DNA of 64,000 nt from Muraenolepis orangiensis (Eukaryota; Chordata; Actinopteri; Gadiformes; Muraenolepididae): the NCBI GenBank assembly GCA_027704905.1, contig CM051021.1, forward strand, positions 4,136,359 to 4,200,358, given 5' to 3'. A model generated the notes under the pieces. That model saw only the letters and a program-made list of their open reading frames with translations, did not search any database and was not told the origin of the DNA. This document shows, piece by piece, positions 46,945 to 57,500 of the stretch. How positions within the stretch are numbered: the stretch's first letter is position 1; each line of letters starts with the position of its first letter. The position numbers were made by a program, and so were the translations under genes.

Positions 46945-47629
46945 CATCACCCGGATACCATACACTGGTCCACTAAAGACAAATTCCATGATAAAGGATG
47001 CCAGACGAAGTCTCCACCAACCGTCTCAGAGGGCACACAGTCTGTGGCATCTCCGAAGATGGTATCTGTCCGCACACAGCTGTCCATGGGCACACTGAGG
47101 GATCCTGTAAGAAGCAAAGGTATTACAACACGGGCATTAAATGTGCATTAAATGGCACACATAATTGTTACTTGAGATACAGTGCCTGGAAATGTTTTAC
47201 TGTCCTAATATACTGTAATGTCGACTTCATAGGCACCCAGGTAACGATGTCTGGTCTCTGTGTTGGCACCGAAACCACTTCCAGTTACCCGGTTTTCTCA
47301 GTGCATTACCCTGATGACTCGTACGTTTTGTTTTTTTGTTCTCTGCATGTTACAATAAGTTATCAGCAGACACAAAAGAAAGTTTGAATGTTGGAAAGCT
47401 GAAGCAAAAATGCATTGTTCTTTTTTGTTTTAGGTTTGAGCCATGGTTCAAGTACGGTGATAGGAAATACATTGTGTTTGAGAGCTGCCTCAGGGAGTTG
47501 TTTGACACCTGTCCAGTGTGCAACAGAAAGTGCGATGTCCAGCCACGACCGATGGGTACTTGTGTGGCATTCGCTCAGCTTTGCCAAAACTGTAAATACT
47601 CCAGACAGTGGCAGAGCCAACTTAGAAAG
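46945..47629 (+). CDS. three exons of a transposase-derived (THAP-associated) protein, partial
   Basis: Exons 46945-47119, 47233-47320 and 47434-47629 splice in phase (1, then 2). The first encodes a tail with KGCQTKSPP and RTQLSMGTLRDP, the second GTQVTMSGLCVGTE, and the third a zinc-ribbon-like module: KYIVFESCLRELFDTCPVC, a second cysteine pair, then CQNCKYSRQWQSQ. Many fish genomes carry families with this architecture behind an N-terminal THAP domain, derived from a DNA transposase. Here neither a THAP exon upstream nor a catalytic core downstream is seen. The next intron runs straight into a (GT)n tract and a hAT element. Probably a gene remnant, perhaps part of a duplicated transposase-derived cluster. 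Confidence 0.6.
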
Positions 47630-47640
47630 GTATTGCTATT

Positions 47641-47786
<146 letters not shown>

Positions 47787-47796
47787 ACATATATTT

Positions 47797-49013
47797 CGGG
47801 GCTCCCCCGCAGGTCGGACCATGGGGCCCCGCCCCCTCCCCTAAATCAATAATAGAGTGACATGGGATAGACATCGCGGCCACTTTTTTAAATGTTTATT
47901 TTTTCAGGCATATTTTGTAAACAGTATAGGTCAGTAGGAACTTTCTGTATAAAGATACATCTGATTTAAACAGTAGGGTCAGTAGGAACTTTCTGTATAA
48001 AGATACATCTGATTTAAACAGTAGGGTCAGTAGGAACTTTCTGTATAAAGATACATCTGATTTAAACAGTAGGGTCAGTAGGAACTTTCTGTATAAAGAT
48101 ACATCTGATTTAAACAGTAGGGTCAGTAGGAACTTTCTGTATAATATACATCTGATTTAAACAGTAGGGTCAGTAGGAACTTTCTGTATAATATCCATCT
48201 GATTTAAACAGTAGGGTCAGTAGGAACTGTATAATAATATACATCTGATTTAAACATCATTGACAAATACAAACAAGTGGCTGTGTATTTTTTTGTAACA
48301 TGAAGGTATATTGTAGAACGTTATAGCCTATCATCATTGGAGTTCACACAACGGAACGGTTCACATATATAACATTCTGTATAAAAGAAAAGTAGCCTAC
48401 AAACAAACAAAACACATCCTATAGGCTACATAGTAGAGGATGCAATCAGGAGCTGCTTTGTAGGCCTATTGTTTTATACGAGCGTGTCTCCTGGCATTCT
48501 TCTGCGCGAAGTCCTGTATAACACTGTTTAAATCTATACTGCGCGCGCGTCGGCTCTCAATACTAAGGACTGCTAACCCAGACAGTCTCTCTTGCGACAT
48601 TGTGCTCCTCAAATATTTTAGGTAGTTTTGCCCTCTCCTGTTCGGCTTTCGCTCTCATTTTGCTTTTCTGAGCACCGCTTGGGTAGTGGCGCTTAATTTT
48701 TCATGTTTACAGGCAACGCAACTAATATAACTATAAATAACTAACGTTATTTATATGAGCAATGCTTCCCGCTTTGTTTTGAACGCTGCCCAGCCTGCCA
48801 ATGAACATTAGTTATCAGCCGGCTAGCCCTATCGCAGGTGAGCAAATCATTATTAGAATGATACACTGTTGTACAGTGTACACATGACGGGGTGCACAGC
48901 AACATAGGGGGGGCCCGCCCTCTGCGCCCTGTTCCCGTTACGAAATCTAAGGATAGCCTACAGTGGGGGTGGGGCCTCCTAAGCTCCGGGGCTCCCCCGC
49001 ACCGCCACTGTGT
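47797..49013 (-). mobile_element. internally deleted hAT element (ZMYM1-like type)
   Basis: On the minus strand the right end starts cagtggcggtgcggggga. About 300 bases in comes a basic region (KRHYPSGAQKSKMRAK, then LPKIFEEHN), followed almost immediately by a frame (48466-48600) starting MSQERLSGLAVLSIES and ending HARIKQ, which is the C-terminus of ZMYM1-like hAT transposases. The whole catalytic middle is missing. The left terminus is unclear because the (GT)n tract abuts it. Confidence 0.65.
47917..48255. repeat. 48-base minisatellite, about 7 copies
   Basis: Unit starts cagtagggtcagtaggaact. The first four units are full; later units lose a few bases (ataatatac variant). It lies in the 3' part of the hAT element. 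Confidence 0.95.
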
Positions 49014-49020
49014 GTGTCCG

Positions 49021-49175
49021 TCCAATCGGTGGCAGTAATGCAGCGATAACATGTGTGCTTACCGCCAATAACAAGTTTAGCAAAGCTGAGCGAGAGTGTG
49101 TGTGTGCACTCCAGTCCAGTTGGTGGCAGTTATGCAGCGATAACATGGGTGCCAACCGCCAATAACAACAAGTTT
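49021..49175. repeat. two direct repeats upstream of the THAP exon
   Basis: Two copies about 89 bases apart of a block with ggtggcagt, atgcagcgataacatg, ccgccaataaca and agctgag. They lie within 250 bases upstream of the THAP ATG, so a promoter function is possible. Confidence 0.6.
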
Positions 49176-49273
49176 ACCAAGGCTGAGAGCTGCTTTTTTA
49201 CGAGAGGCTGGTATTCCTGAGTTCGGCTACTTTTATCATGAAACATTTGTAAACCTTTTATGTGGACAACATT

Positions 49274-49620
49274 ATGCCTTCTCATTGTTCCGTCAATGGT
49301 TGTAGAGGATATCGTGTTTCAAAAGCGACTGGCATCACCTTTCACATGCTGCCAGTGCGTTACCCTGAACGTTGTAAACAGTGGTTAGCTGCAATTAGGA
49401 ATTCGACGTAAACACACCGTCGGAGAAATATATAAATGTCCGTGTTTGTAGTCGGCATTTCAAAACGGAGGACTACAAGGAGGCACTGGCGAGGCACGTT
49501 AACGGCGGGGCAACTGTCAGAAAACGATGCATCCTCAGAGAGGAGGCTGTACCGTCTCTCTTCTCCTGGACTTCAGACGGCGAACCACCATCTGGGGACT
49601 CGGGGATTGGACGTAACGAG
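49274..49620 (+). pseudogene. THAP domain exon with frameshift
   Basis: From the ATG at 49274 the frame encodes a THAP zinc finger start (MPSHCSVNGC, then ITFHMLP and KQWLAAI) and stops at 49409. A second frame immediately continues the domain: VCSRHFKTEDY supplies the CxxH pair and AVPSLF the signature end. The exon closes at a donor (acgag/gtaatg). One base change in register separates the halves, so this copy is broken, or the assembly has an indel. THAP domains bind DNA, often in transposase-derived proteins. No downstream exons of this gene are visible before the retrovirus. Confidence 0.7.
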
Positions 49621-50016
49621 GTAATGCTCTTACCCTACTTGGTCGTTTTGGCAATAGTCGGTTACATACTGACATTTAGTAATGGTTATTGATGTTACAA
49701 TGGTACAGTGTTATATTACTAAACTACAGTCTAAACCTACTAAAACATATCTTTGCTCTAAATTAGAGCAAATACATATGTTTTAGTAGAGGTACGTTTA
49801 CACTAGCAATAGGCACTATTAGGTTATAGCACATCTGGTGAGTACCTGGGGTCAAGTGCATTCGAGCCTCTAATGCACTTGACCCCAGGTACTCACCAGA
49901 TGTGCTATGGCCCTACAGCACTATAGGGCCATAGCACATCTGGTGAGTTCCTGGGCTCAAGTGCATTAGAGGGCCATAGCACATCTGGTGAGTACCTGGG
50001 GTATAGTGCTACAGGG
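49621..50016. repeat. palindromic region
   Basis: Contains an AT-rich palindrome (about 49737-49790, ctactaaaacatat and its complement), a perfect 35-base inverted repeat (49828-49862 with 49872-49906, 9-base loop) and two further partial copies of the arm to about 49995. No gene. Confidence 0.85.
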
Positions 50017-50559
50017 CAGTGGTTCTCAACCTTTTTGAGCCGCAACCCATCAAGAAATGTAGGTTGGGACCCCCTCCCTCTGCATTGGAGACAAACTTCA
50101 CACATGACATGGCTCACAGATGCACTTAAACCTTAACTAATAACATAACTTAATAAACTAACTAATAACTTAAAAACAAATAACTAAATCACTTTGGCTT
50201 GAATTAGTTTGACATGTTATTCATTCATATAAATGTAACATCCAACAGCACAACTCACGAAGGAGGCAACACGACTGCTTTACAAGATACATAATTGTAA
50301 TATTATTATAAGACATCCATTCATCCTGTATCTGGGCTTTAAAAACACCTTGAAGCACAGTGCAAATATGTGCAAATTTAGCTTTCCTCTCTAATTTTTC
50401 CACACTGAACACAATATTTGAGATAATGCTTCCTGTGTTTATTGGCACATTCATTTTACATAATCACTTAACTCTCTAAAGGTTTTATGACCAAATGAAC
50501 CATTGGTTGAGTACATTATATCATTGATTTGGTCGCCACCCCCATGTTGAGAACCACTG
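50017..50559. mobile_element. hAT-type MITE
   Basis: 543 bases with inverted ends cagtggttctcaac and gttgagaaccactg. The flanks ctacaggg and ctttaggc agree at 5 of 8 positions, so the insertion is old. No coding. Confidence 0.65.
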
Positions 50560-50769
50560 CTTTAGGCTACTAACTGATGAGGCTCTAGCTTTAGTCACTC
50601 TGAGCCATTAGCATCCACATTAATTATTCCACTTGCACTTATACCACAGTGTTATCTTTCTTTTGTTACCAAGAGTACATAGAACTTCTAATTATGGAGA
50701 TACAGTGTACTCTTGTACTTAGTAATATGTTATTGTCTGCAAAAATGTGGAAAGAGGCCAAGGAAGAGG

Positions 50770-51034
50770 TTAAATTGTATCTGCTAGGCTACATCAATCT
50801 GGCGGGTGTGAAGATTCCAAGATGCTACGTTCCATCAAGCTTCAAGGTCCAGCATTACGAACTTCACCATTTCTCCGATGCCAGTGTGTCGGGCTATGGA
50901 GAGTGCTCGTACCTCAGAGCAGTGAGTACGTCAAGTGAAGTCCACTGTTCCTTAGTAATGGGAAAGTCAAGAGTTGCCCCTACTTACTACTTAGAAAGAG
51001 TTACCAAGTGGAGAAGTCAAGGTGGGAGAGATCG
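50770..51034 (+). mobile_element. BEL/Pao retrotransposon pol fragment, left part
   Basis: Frame with VKIPRCYVP, then YELHHFSDASVSGYGECSYL and HCSLVMGKSRVAPT: the RNase H start of BEL/Pao pol, with the FSDAS aspartate. The fragment is split by the retrovirus and continues at 61057. Confidence 0.75.
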
Positions 51035-51632
51035 TGTAGTGTATTTTTATACCCTTATTATAATCTAAAACACTGTCTTTGGATCCTCTATACATTGCAG
51101 TAGGTGGCTACAGCATAATCTGCTGGTGGACCCCAAGGCCCACTAGGACATAGAGATGTGTTAAGCAGTTCCAGATGTGTAGGTGTTGGTGTGCCTTCAG
51201 GCCCTTGTAATGGTGACTTTAGGCTGGTTTTCAACGCTATCCTACAGAGTGTAACATGAGCTCTAACGTAGAGAGTAGTGCCGTGAAATGTTGTGCAAGC
51301 CAAATACGACCCCCTTAGGGGTTTGAGCCATAAACTTGTGACGTGACGATGACCACCGTGACCAACCAGGATACTGGTTGTACCTCTCAGACCAATAGTA
51401 TTAAGTTGATGTTTGTTACTTTGACCACTAGGAGTAGTGGTTGTTCTATGATGCTATTGTCTATATAATGTTGGGTAAAGGAGTGCGTCGCCAGTTCTGC
51501 GAATTGGCACGGCAGGCTCCATCTCGCTGCAGCAGATGCTTTCATTTGATGCTTTGTTCAATAAACACCTTGAACTTAGTATCCGGACCTCTGAGAAAGA
51601 TTCTTATTCCACCGAGTAGAAATTATACTACA
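51035..51632 (+). repeat. 5' LTR
   Basis: Begins tgtagtg and ends tactaca. Contains a TATA-like ctatataatg (about 51461) and a poly(A) signal aataaa (about 51560), which place U3, R and U5 in the usual order. Confidence 0.9.
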
Positions 51633-51655
51633 TATTGGCGTCACAAACAGGATTT
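51633..51655 (+). promoter_or_regulatory. primer binding site candidate
   Basis: tggcgtcacaaacaggat, two bases after the LTR, has the TGG start expected from a tRNA CCA end. I could not assign the tRNA. Confidence 0.55.
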
Positions 51656-51885
51656 GGTTCAAACGATTGTTGACCAGCTGCTGTCGGTAGGGTGAGCGCA
51701 CGCGGGCACCGGTACTGGCCAGGCCGGGGTTTGAGGTAAGCTCTAAACATCTTCCTCAGAGCGCTTACGTGCGTCTGCTTTTATTGACTAAGATTAAGGC
51801 TATGGTTAACAGTTGACCAAATCGAAAAGGACCTCCTTTGGGGTTTATTGGATGGAATAGAGTAATTCACATGTCCGCTAAAAAT

Positions 51886-52315
51886 TAAGAGTGAATGTAC
51901 CACTTTAAGAGTACAATAAAACATAAACTCTAATAAAAAATAAGTAAGTTACCACTTTAAGAGTATCATAAAACATAAACTCTAATAAAAAAATAAGTAA
52001 GTTACCACTTTAAGAGTATCATAAAACATAAACTCTAATAAAAAAATAAGTAAGTTACCACTTTAAGAGTATCATAAAACATAAACTCTAATAAAAAATA
52101 AGTAAGTTACCACTTTAAGAGTATCATAAAACATAAACTCTAATAAAAAATAAGTAAGTTACCACTTTAAGAGTATCATAAAACATAAATTCTAATAAAA
52201 AATAAGTAAGTTACCACTTTAAGAGTATCATAAAACATAAATTCGAATAAAAATCAGTAAGTTACCACTTTAAGTATCATAAAAGTATCATCAAATCTAA
52301 TCAAAATAAGTAAGT
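51886..52315. repeat. 53-base minisatellite in retroviral leader
   Basis: Seven to eight copies of a unit with gttaccactttaagagtatc and aaacataaactctaat. The last units are degraded. Confidence 0.95.
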
Positions 52316-52372
52316 TACCGTTATAAGCGTACCATAAGCGTGCCTTGGAAGATACTAAAGAACACATGTTAT

Positions 52373-52640
52373 ATGTTGGTAAATTGGGGCCCTTTGTGGA
52401 CCTTGTGGTTATTTCATGGTAGATGTGGTTCTTTGTGATACTGTAGGCCTTGGTAGCATGTTGGTAAATTGGGGCCCTTTGTGGACCTCGTGGTTATTTC
52501 ATGGTAGATGTGGTTCTTTGTGATACTGTAGGCCTTGGTAGCACACGTGGTAAATTGTGGGCCTTTGTGGACCTCATGGTTATTTCATGAACCACGTGGT
52601 TCTTTGTGGTACTGTAGGCATTGGTGGCACACGTGGCGTA
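52373..52640. repeat. 85-base tandem repeat in retroviral leader
   Basis: Three copies of a unit with ttggggccctttgtggacc and gtggttctttgtgatactg. Confidence 0.9.
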
Positions 52641-53167
52641 GGACAAACGCAAGAGGCAAGAGTTTGAGTCGCCATGATCCCAATGTAAATCCAACCCGAT
52701 GACGAGGTTGTTAGTATGCAAATGAAGAGAGAAGCATGGTCTCTCCTGTGGTCTGTTCTTTGTATGGAACATATGGGTTGTTTCCACGTGATGCGAGTAA
52801 ATAACCTACTCTACTAAACCAGAGGTAAAGCTCACCTTCTTGGTTTATCTTTCAGAAGTTTAATAACTTAAATCTAGTTTTCAGCGCGCTTTAGGCTGAA
52901 TGGAGGCTATTAATCCTTTCTTTTTTCAAATGTGGCGCAGTTTTCTGGGCCACTTATAATCGTTTCCCTATAAACATTTCATGTTCTTGTATGACTGTAG
53001 GATTGATAAGGCTAATTCATTTCGGCTGGGTCATTCATACAGATTTCAATAAGAAAATAACTGTTTATATTTTATATTAGTGAGATTCAAGGAAACAAGG
53101 CCAAAGAACCAACTCCTTGGACAGCCAGTAGGGATCTGAGGTCAGAACCATACTCAGTTAAACCCCC

Positions 53168-53240
53168 TCTCTCTCTCTCTCTCTCTCGCTCTCTCGCTCT
53201 CGCTCTCGCTCTCGCTCTCTCTCTCTCTCTCTCTCTCACA

Positions 53241-53276
<36 letters not shown>
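53168..53276. repeat. (CT)n and (CA)n microsatellites in the leader
   Basis: Mixed CT/CG-CT tract followed by a CA run. Confidence 0.95.
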
Positions 53277-53279
<3 letters not shown>

Positions 53280-53329
53280 TTGAACTTTTGAAAGGATAAG
53301 AAGCAGCTAAGCTGGTATAAAACAATATA

Positions 53330-54060
53330 GGGGTTGCAATCCCTTGTTTGTTGATTAATTTGAGTTATTGATTGATTTTGTTTTATTTGATAATTCATTC
53401 ATTGATTAATTTGAGTTGTTGATAAATGGAAGTTGTTTTATTTGATTCATCCATTCATTCATTCATTTGATTCATTCATTGATTTTGTTTTATTTGATAA
53501 TTCATTGATTAATTTGATTTGTTGATTGAAGTTGTTTTATTTGATTCATTCATTCATTGATTCATTTGATTTGTTGATAGATGTTGTTTTATTTGATTCA
53601 TTCATTCATTTGATTCGTTGATTGATTTTGTTTTATTTGATAATTCATTCATTCATTAATTTGATTTGTTGATTGAAGTTGTTTTATTTGAGTCATTCAT
53701 TCATTGATTCATTTGATTTGTTGATTGATGTTGTTTTATTTGATTAATTCATTCATTCGATTCATTCATTGATTTTGTTTTATTTGATTAATTCATTGAT
53801 TAATTTGATTTGTTGATTGAAGTTGTTTTATTTGATTCATTCATTCATTGATTAATTTGATTTGTTGATTGATTGATTGATTCATTTGATTCGTTGATTG
53901 TTTTTGTTTTATTTGATTCATTCATTCATTCATTCATTTGATTTGTTGATTGATGTTGTTTTATTTCATTCATTCATTCATTTGATTCATTGATTGTTTT
54001 TGTTTTATTTGATTCATCCATTCATTCATTTGATTCGTTGATTGATTTTGTTTTATTTGA
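53330..54060. repeat. ATTGATT/TTTTATTTGA minisatellite abutting gag
   Basis: A variable unit of about 60-80 bases built from ttgttttatttgattcattc and gattgatt motifs, about eleven copies, ending four bases before the gag ATG. The unit lacks stops in the gag frame near the end, so a non-ATG extension of the frame runs back to 53990. Confidence 0.95.
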
Positions 54061-54064
54061 AACC

Positions 54065-55891
54065 ATGGAAATGGCTTCAGACAAGCCGTCTACTCCAGTG
54101 GGCATGGTAGAGAAGAACAACCCATTAATAAAAGAAATTGGCAAAGTGTCCAAAAAATGGAATAAGAGATGGGCTCACATCGATCAGCCCTGGCCAGAAG
54201 AAGGCACGTTTGATCCAGAGGTTATAAATCAAATGGAGGTGCTTATAAACACATATAAGTCCGAACAGACGACATGGAGAAAGGGTCATAACCGAACGAG
54301 CAAGCGAGTTTTAGAAACAGCAGTTTTAGAACTATTCAAGGCAGAAGGACAGAAGATGCAAAAAGGTGCACAAAACAGAAGAGAGAAAGCCCTGGATAGG
54401 AACTATGAAGCGGAGAAATTTACGGACAAAATGAACACCCCATTTTCACACATGTCTCCAGTGGTGACTCCACCACCGTATGAGGGAAAAGAAACGCTCA
54501 CTAGTCTGTATCCACAAATGCCAATCCCAAACTCTGACCAACTTCAACCAGATCGTAAAAGTAAGAAACAGAGGTCATCATCCCCAAATCAGAGAACCGT
54601 CAACCTTGCAAAAACATCATCGAGGAAGACGAGGAAAAAACATGGAGAGAAGGAAAGGTCAAAAGGCCATGGACAGGGCTCTAGTGACGAAGACCAGTGC
54701 GCTGGAGGGTATGACCTACAGATCAGAAAGTTGCTGGCGAAAGCTGAAAGAGAAGGGAGAAAAGTCAGCTGCAAAGAGGAGACTGAAAGCAGTTCAAGCA
54801 GCAGTGGAGAGGATATCGAAGGATCAGAAGCTGGAGGTTCTTCTACAGTCTCACCCAGGAAAGGAATGATAGACGAGATGGACGAAGAAGTTACCAGAAT
54901 TAACAAAGAATTGAGATCTATCGGTGCATCAAAGGGAAAATTAGGAGCTGAAATAAGTTTGGCCAAAAGACAGCTGCGCTCCTTAGTGAAAACGATGAAA
55001 GGCCTTTGCCGACAGGAGGAAGGGATTAAGGAAAAACTCTTTAACATCCAAGAAGAACAGCGAGGGGAACGAAAGAAGTCAAAGCGCAGAATACCGAAAA
55101 ACTGCCCAGTGTTGGTTAGAGGGCAGAATTTGGAATACAAACCATGGGCAAATACGGACATGTCTCAAATAATGGAAAAATTGCCCGTAATCCAGGAGGG
55201 AGGACACCCATGGACTTCAAAAATGGATGAGGCCCTTATAGGGACACAGCTTGGCATGGGAGACATCAAAAAACTTTTGGCAACTCTGATGGGTGTGTCT
55301 ACGATGGAAGAAATCCTGATGTCAGCTGGGCTCCAAAGATTTGTCGACACAGCAGTATACGACCCAGAGCTCTTTGCAGCGAACAGAGGACGCGTGTGGA
55401 AAGCTTTGAGAGACGCATATCCTACCAATGTTCATCCAGACAGTATTGACATTGAACCAATGAGAGAAGCTGAGAACCCTAGAGCCTATGTGAACCGCGC
55501 ACATCAACGGTGGAGAGATATCACAGGGAAAGATGCGGACATAAACTTCCTGGAGCAATCTATTATGAGAGAAAAGATCCAGCAGGGATTGCCCTTGTCA
55601 GTCAAAAGCAAACTGGCAGAAGTAGTGGGACTGAGAAGCATGGACAAGAATGTCTACATGGACCACATAACACATCAGGTGGAACTGTATCGCAAAAAGG
55701 AACATACTCTGAAGGAACAAGATCAGGAGACAATCAGGAAAGTAAACCAAATGCAACTAAAGAGGCTGCAGTTCTGCAGAATCCACCTCAACCGCAACAA
55801 ATACAGCCACCCCCAAGACAGGCTGCTCCTCTGCCCCCTTACCTACAGCTCAACTCTGGACAACAACAAGATGGGGGGCAAGGAGGAATAG
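54065..55891 (+). CDS. gag: retroviral Gag (matrix and capsid part)
   Basis: The ATG at 54065 sits in a strong ACCATGG context directly after the leader repeats; the frame runs 608 codons. The N-terminal third is basic and predicted soluble, with PPPY (late-domain type motif, near 54470). The middle is Ser/Glu-rich with a coiled-coil-like stretch. The C-terminal third has capsid-like sequence (PRAYVNRAHQRWRDITGKD). No N-terminal glycine follows Met, so classical myristoylation is not expected. After about 55730 the frame appears shifted relative to the nucleocapsid continuation in another frame, so the last 50 codons here are probably not genuine. Gag assembles the particle core. It is the only long intact retroviral frame, consistent with packaging of this RNA by helper enzymes. 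Confidence 0.8.
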   Translation: MEMASDKPSTPVGMVEKNNPLIKEIGKVSKKWNKRWAHIDQPWPEEGTFDPEVINQMEVLINTYKSEQTTWRKGHNRTSKRVLETAVLELFKAEGQKMQKGAQNRREKALDRNYEAEKFTDKMNTPFSHMSPVVTPPPYEGKETLTSLYPQMPIPNSDQLQPDRKSKKQRSSSPNQRTVNLAKTSSRKTRKKHGEKERSKGHGQGSSDEDQCAGGYDLQIRKLLAKAEREGRKVSCKEETESSSSSSGEDIEGSEAGGSSTVSPRKGMIDEMDEEVTRINKELRSIGASKGKLGAEISLAKRQLRSLVKTMKGLCRQEEGIKEKLFNIQEEQRGERKKSKRRIPKNCPVLVRGQNLEYKPWANTDMSQIMEKLPVIQEGGHPWTSKMDEALIGTQLGMGDIKKLLATLMGVSTMEEILMSAGLQRFVDTAVYDPELFAANRGRVWKALRDAYPTNVHPDSIDIEPMREAENPRAYVNRAHQRWRDITGKDADINFLEQSIMREKIQQGLPLSVKSKLAEVVGLRSMDKNVYMDHITHQVELYRKKEHTLKEQDQETIRKVNQMQLKRLQFCRIHLNRNKYSHPQDRLLLCPLTYSSTLDNNKMGGKEE

Positions 55892-56145
55892 GAAACATTG
55901 GACAACAAGGGTACAATCCAGAGCTACATCCAAATATGAAATGTTTTCTATGTGGACAGGCTGGGCACCATTTTTGCAACTGCCCCTACAAAGACAGGAT
56001 AGATGGAGAAAGAAATAAAAGAGGGTACAGAAAGCGGCCAACCCAAGAACCGCAGTGGCAGCAACAGCCAACCCAAGAACTGTGGTGGCAGCAAAAGCCA
56101 CCCCAGGGACCGGTAAACCCATATAGAGGCCCGGAAGGGTTATAG
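55740..56145 (+). CDS. gag: Gag nucleocapsid part in shifted frame
   Basis: In the -1 frame relative to the Gag ATG frame: a Pro/Gln-rich stretch, then a CCHC zinc knuckle (CFLCGQAGHHFCNC, 55942-55983) and Gln/Trp-rich repeats. The knuckle binds genomic RNA. The switch of frame near 55730-55790 lies inside gag, not at a gag-pro boundary, so a single-base indel is more likely than programmed frameshifting. Confidence 0.7.
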
Positions 56146-56156
56146 GGGTGCCCAGA

Positions 56157-56837
56157 GAATCCGAAAGGGGGGTGTCAGCTGGTGGTGTATAGGCCGGAAA
56201 AGGAATCTACCATCTGTGTGAAGGTTAACAATCGTCGCACGTCACACACCTCCCTATGTCTGGAAAACATATAAGGACAGTCGGATTTGAGGGAATAAAA
56301 CAGCTGATACCCACCACAAAACCGGTGGAACTCCGATACAAGAATCAAAGAGCTATTTTACCTATTATTGTGTCAAAAAACACCCCTATTGGACTTCTTG
56401 GAAGAGATACACTATGTAAATTGAAAAGTACAGTGAAATGCACACCTGACGGCTGTCAGGTAGAAGTACCTTCTGAATATCATCAGTTATCCATGATGGT
56501 AGAAGAAGACGCTGCTATGGTATATTGGCTAGGGGACCTTAGCCAAGACCTCTTGGAACCAGCAAAGCTGTGGGAGAAGTTCATTTCTGCAAACATCCCC
56601 GGTGCTAAACCACCTCAATATCCATCACACTGTACGCTTCAGTACTCGAAGGATGCCACCAAATCTGACCCAGACGATTGGCTAAAACACCAACCTGAAC
56701 ATACTCAAATCAGTTCCGGCTGCATAATTTTGGGACCACAAGGAGCGGCTATGAAGATAAACAGAGATGATTATCTGAACCAAGAGCATAAAATTGAAGG
56801 TGCTACACTGGCTTGCCAGGGGAGCCAGCCCATGTAG
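56157..56837 (+). pseudogene. protease and start of pol, catalytic motif missing
   Basis: After gag a short frame with CVKVNN breaks at a stop (56273). The following frame has PIGLLGRDTLCKL, the C-terminal signature of retroviral aspartic protease. The expected Asp-Thr/Ser-Gly active-site segment between the two is absent, pointing to a deletion. The frame continues into the protease-reverse transcriptase linker (to GATLAC) and then stops. All of reverse transcriptase and RNase H is missing after it. Confidence 0.65.
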
Positions 56838-57500
56838 CAAGGGGGGAAGTGAGAAGGAAGATCACAAATGAATATGGATTTCGGGCTCCATATTTGTTGG
56901 AAAGAATTGACCATGTCATAGGAAGATGCATGGTTTGTTTGAGAAACATATCTGTTTATGTCACCCAGAAACAGACACAGGAGGAGAAGGAGGACTTGAA
57001 GGAGCGAAAAGACGCCATTCAACCAGGCGACAAAGTGTTTGTCAAGATCTACCGGAGAAAGTGGCATGACGCCCGACGAGAGGGACCATTCGAAGTCATC
57101 CGCACCACAAGAACTGCAATTCAGATCAAGGGATCTCCGACTTGGTACCACCTACATCACTGCATTAAGGCACCAACAGACCGAGATGAGGAGGAGGTAC
57201 CACAAGGACTCAGATGATGACATTGAGAATATAGATGATCGCATATCTCCTTTTCCAAGTGATGCCGAGTGCCAGTTCCCAGAAGATGCACAGCACGGAG
57301 GGTTCAATGCACTTGATTTACGGGATGTTCCAGAACAACCAGAGCCAAACTCAAGAGGCCGGGAGGCCTCCCCCACTGACTCCAGAGAACCAAAGAAATG
57401 CCCTGATCCAGTCCAGCCAAAACGCTCAAGGCCAGTCAGAACCTCGGTCAAATCTATTCGACTCAAAGACTATGACATTGGAGATGTCAACACGGCATAA
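56814..57500 (+). pseudogene. integrase remnant: N-terminal zinc part joined to C-terminal domain
   Basis: Frame 56813-57217 starts with the integrase zinc-binding end (AHVARGEVRRKI, then IDHVIGRCMVC) and passes directly into the SH3-like C-terminal domain (IQPGDKVFVKIYRRKW, TTRTAIQIKG). The DDE core between them is absent. The tail continues in another frame to TAA at 57498-57500 (RSVKSIRLKDYD region), after a frameshift near 57190. It overlaps the env start by 29 bases, as is usual for pol and env. Confidence 0.7.

Noticed and set aside
51886..52315. Regular 53-base repeats resembling a CRISPR array
   Set aside because: No spacers: the units are contiguous; the genome is vertebrate; a minisatellite explains it.
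55730..55790. Programmed -1 frameshift in gag
   Set aside because: The shift lies between capsid and nucleocapsid, where retroviruses do not use one, and I see no clear slippery site; an indel is simpler.
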